NCBI RefSeq assembly: GCF_029893345.1 | Contig: NZ_JARXVE010000001.1 | Coordinates: 496,001 to 560,000 of the forward strand | Direction: 5' to 3' | From: Mycolicibacterium frederiksbergense | GTDB lineage: Bacteria; Actinomycetota; Actinomycetes; Mycobacteriales; Mycobacteriaceae | DNA: 64,000 nucleotides | Shown: positions 62,705 through 64,000 of the stretch, piece by piece | How the letters are laid out: every line of letters starts with the position of its first letter | Numbering within the stretch: the stretch's first letter is position 1 | Notes under the pieces: generated by a model | Databases searched by the model: none | Told to the model about the DNA's origin: nothing | The model's input: the letters and a program-made list of their open reading frames with translations, nothing else | Program-made: the position numbers and the translations under genes

Positions 62705-64000
62705 GCGACCGCCAGATCGGCGACCGGCCGCCATTGATCGCTCGGGCGATCTATCGGCTCTCGGTTCCGATCATTCTCGGGTGGTTGGCGGTCATCGCCG
62801 TCGTAACCTTCGCTGTTCCCTCGCTGGAACAAGTCGGGCGGGAAAGCTCCGTATCGCTGGTCCCCAAAGATGCGCCGTCGTTTCGGGCGATGCAGCGCAT
62901 GGGTGAGGTGTTCAAGGAATCCGATTCCGACAGCGTCGCGATGATCGTTTTGGAGGGGGACCACCCCCTTGGCGAAGCCGAGCACCGCTATTACGACGAA
63001 CTGATTCGTCAGTTGCGGGCCGATACGACGCATGTGCAGCACATCCAGGATTACTGGGGGGACTCGCTGACCGCGTCGGGCGTGCAAAGCGCCGATGATC
63101 AGAGTGCCTATGTCCAGCTGAATCTCGCAGGCAACCAAGGCCAAGCCCTGGCCAACGAATCTGTGGAAGCGGTCCGGGGCATTGTGGAAAAGACTCCACC
63201 ACCGCCCGGGGTGAAGGCCTATGTCACCGGCCCCGCTCCGTTGGTGACGGACATGAACCACGCGGGCGATTCATCGATCATGAAAATCACCCTGGTGACC
63301 CTGGTGGTGATCTTCACGGTCCTGCTTTTCGTATATCGCTCGATCATCACCGTCGTTCTTTTGCTGGCTATGGTCGGAATACAGGTGCAGGCGGCTCGGG
63401 GAGTGGTTGCATTCCTCGGCGATCACCAAATTCTTGGGCTTTCGACATTTTCGGTCAATCTTCTGGTGTCGCTGGGAATCGCCGTTGGAACGGATTACGG
63501 AATTTTCTTCATCGGGCGGTATCACGAGGCGCGTCAGGCCGGCGAAGATCGCGAAACCGCGTTTTACACCACCTATCGCAGTGTTGCAAAGGTGGTCGTG
63601 GCTTCAGGTTTGACGATTGCTGGGGCTATCTACTGCCTGAGCTTCACCCGCCTGCCCTATTTCGAAACGATGGGCATTCCTTCCGCCTTGGGTATGGCAG
63701 TTGCCGTCGCGGTGGCTGTCACGCTGGTCCCCGCGGTCATTGCCGTCGGCGGCCGTTTTGGGCTGTTCGAGCCCAAGCGGAAACTCATGGTCCGCCGGTG
63801 GCGCGGGGTGGGCACGGCCGTGGTTCGGTGGCCGGTGCCAATTCTCGCTGCGGCGTGTGCGGTGGCGTTCGTCGGACTTCTGGCGCTGCCCGGATACCAA
63901 TCCAGCTACGACGACCGCCGGTACGTGCCGCAAGATATTCCGGCCAATGTTGGGTATGCGGCTGCCGAGCGACATTTTCCTGAGTCGCGGATGACGCCCG
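62701..64000 (+). CDS. Second MmpL-family RND transporter (5' part, runs off window)
   Basis: 433 codons are visible from ATG 62701 with no stop. The sequence parallels the first MmpL throughout ([40 protein letters not shown], then [20 protein letters not shown] with the proton-relay Asp-Tyr, and [17 protein letters not shown]). It is a tandem paralogue, clearly diverged and so not a recent copy. The second half, including the other Asp-Tyr site, lies beyond the window. It is preceded by the mmpS relic rather than an intact mmpS. Confidence 0.92.
   Translation, partial: MSDRQIGDRPPLIARAIYRLSVPIILGWLAVIAVVTFAVPSLEQVGRESSVSLVPKDAPSFRAMQRMGEVFKESDSDSVAMIVLEGDHPLGEAEHRYYDELIRQLRADTTHVQHIQDYWGDSLTASGVQSADDQSAYVQLNLAGNQGQALANESVEAVRGIVEKTPPPPGVKAYVTGPAPLVTDMNHAGDSSIMKITLVTLVVIFTVLLFVYRSIITVVLLLAMVGIQVQAARGVVAFLGDHQILGLSTFSVNLLVSLGIAVGTDYGIFFIGRYHEARQAGEDRETAFYTTYRSVAKVVVASGLTIAGAIYCLSFTRLPYFETMGIPSALGMAVAVAVAVTLVPAVIAVGGRFGLFEPKRKLMVRRWRGVGTAVVRWPVPILAAACAVAFVGLLALPGYQSSYDDRRYVPQDIPANVGYAAAERHFPESRMTP

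Overview
The window is high-GC actinobacterial DNA. Gene content and order point to a mycobacterium of the Mycolicibacterium (rapid-grower) type. The backbone bioB-bsaP-DUF2567-lipase-nrtR-nadABC-his-bcp-trpE-trpC-trpB-trpA-lgt-pyk-tesB-cyd-HdeD-cya follows the order I know from M. tuberculosis around Rv1589-Rv1625. The window also carries MmpS/MmpL proteins, a 13E12-type HNH protein and an F420-type (DDN-like) small oxidoreductase. Many genes start with GTG, and neighbours are often coupled by ATGA/GTGA/TGATG overlaps. No rRNA, tRNA, CRISPR array or intact insertion sequence was recognised. No database search was run; all homology statements rest on recognised motifs and gene order.

Layout. 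0-2.9 kb: biotin block (TetR regulator with its own palindromic operator, bioB, the small auxiliary protein gene bsaP, a DUF2567 membrane protein). 2.8-10.8 kb: secretory-type lipase, the Nudix regulator nrtR divergent from the NAD operon nadA-nadB-nadC with a palindrome at the start of nrtR, then an AraC regulator, an SRPBCC protein, a LysE exporter and a DDN-like protein. 10.9-17.4 kb: histidine operon hisD-hisC-hisB-hisH-hisA(priA)-impA-hisF-hisI. 17.4-25.1 kb: accessory segment between his and trp, with a methyltransferase/endonuclease pair that looks like a type II restriction-modification system, a 13E12/HNH protein, a GntR regulator with an ABC ATPase, and a divergent leuA-like gene behind a Leu-codon leader peptide and attenuator. 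25.1-33.7 kb: bcp peroxiredoxin, trpE-membrane protein-trpC-trpB-trpA, then lgt with a very long acidic C-terminal tail built on a 150-bp tandem repeat, a TM2 protein and a DUF2752 protein. 33.7-42.2 kb: glutamate synthase gltB-gltD, pyruvate kinase, thioesterase. 42.2-49.1 kb: cytochrome bd oxidase operon cydA-cydB-cydD-cydC and an HdeD-type membrane protein. 49.3-58.3 kb: polar amino-acid ABC importer, rhodanese, two-component system, DUF2339 membrane protein, Dps-type ferritin and a class III adenylate cyclase. 58.3-59.3 kb: a stretch with no convincing gene. 59.3-64.0 kb: mmpS-mmpL followed by a second mmpL that runs off the window.

The genes form a metabolic core. NAD, biotin, histidine, tryptophan and glutamate synthesis lie next to each other. 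PriA should serve both His and Trp synthesis, because the trp cluster has no trpF. GltBD supplies glutamate, and cytochrome bd, Dps and the kinase/regulator pair are stress or respiration functions.

The most unusual signal is a family of about 32-bp repeats placed exactly at operon junctions (bsaP/DUF2567, hisD/hisC, hisF/hisI, trpC/trpB, and a decayed copy before the ABC permease). In three of them the repeat is itself a 9-11-codon open frame. Its start sits at or a few bases after the upstream stop and its stop overlaps the downstream start, like miniature MIRUs acting as translational relays.
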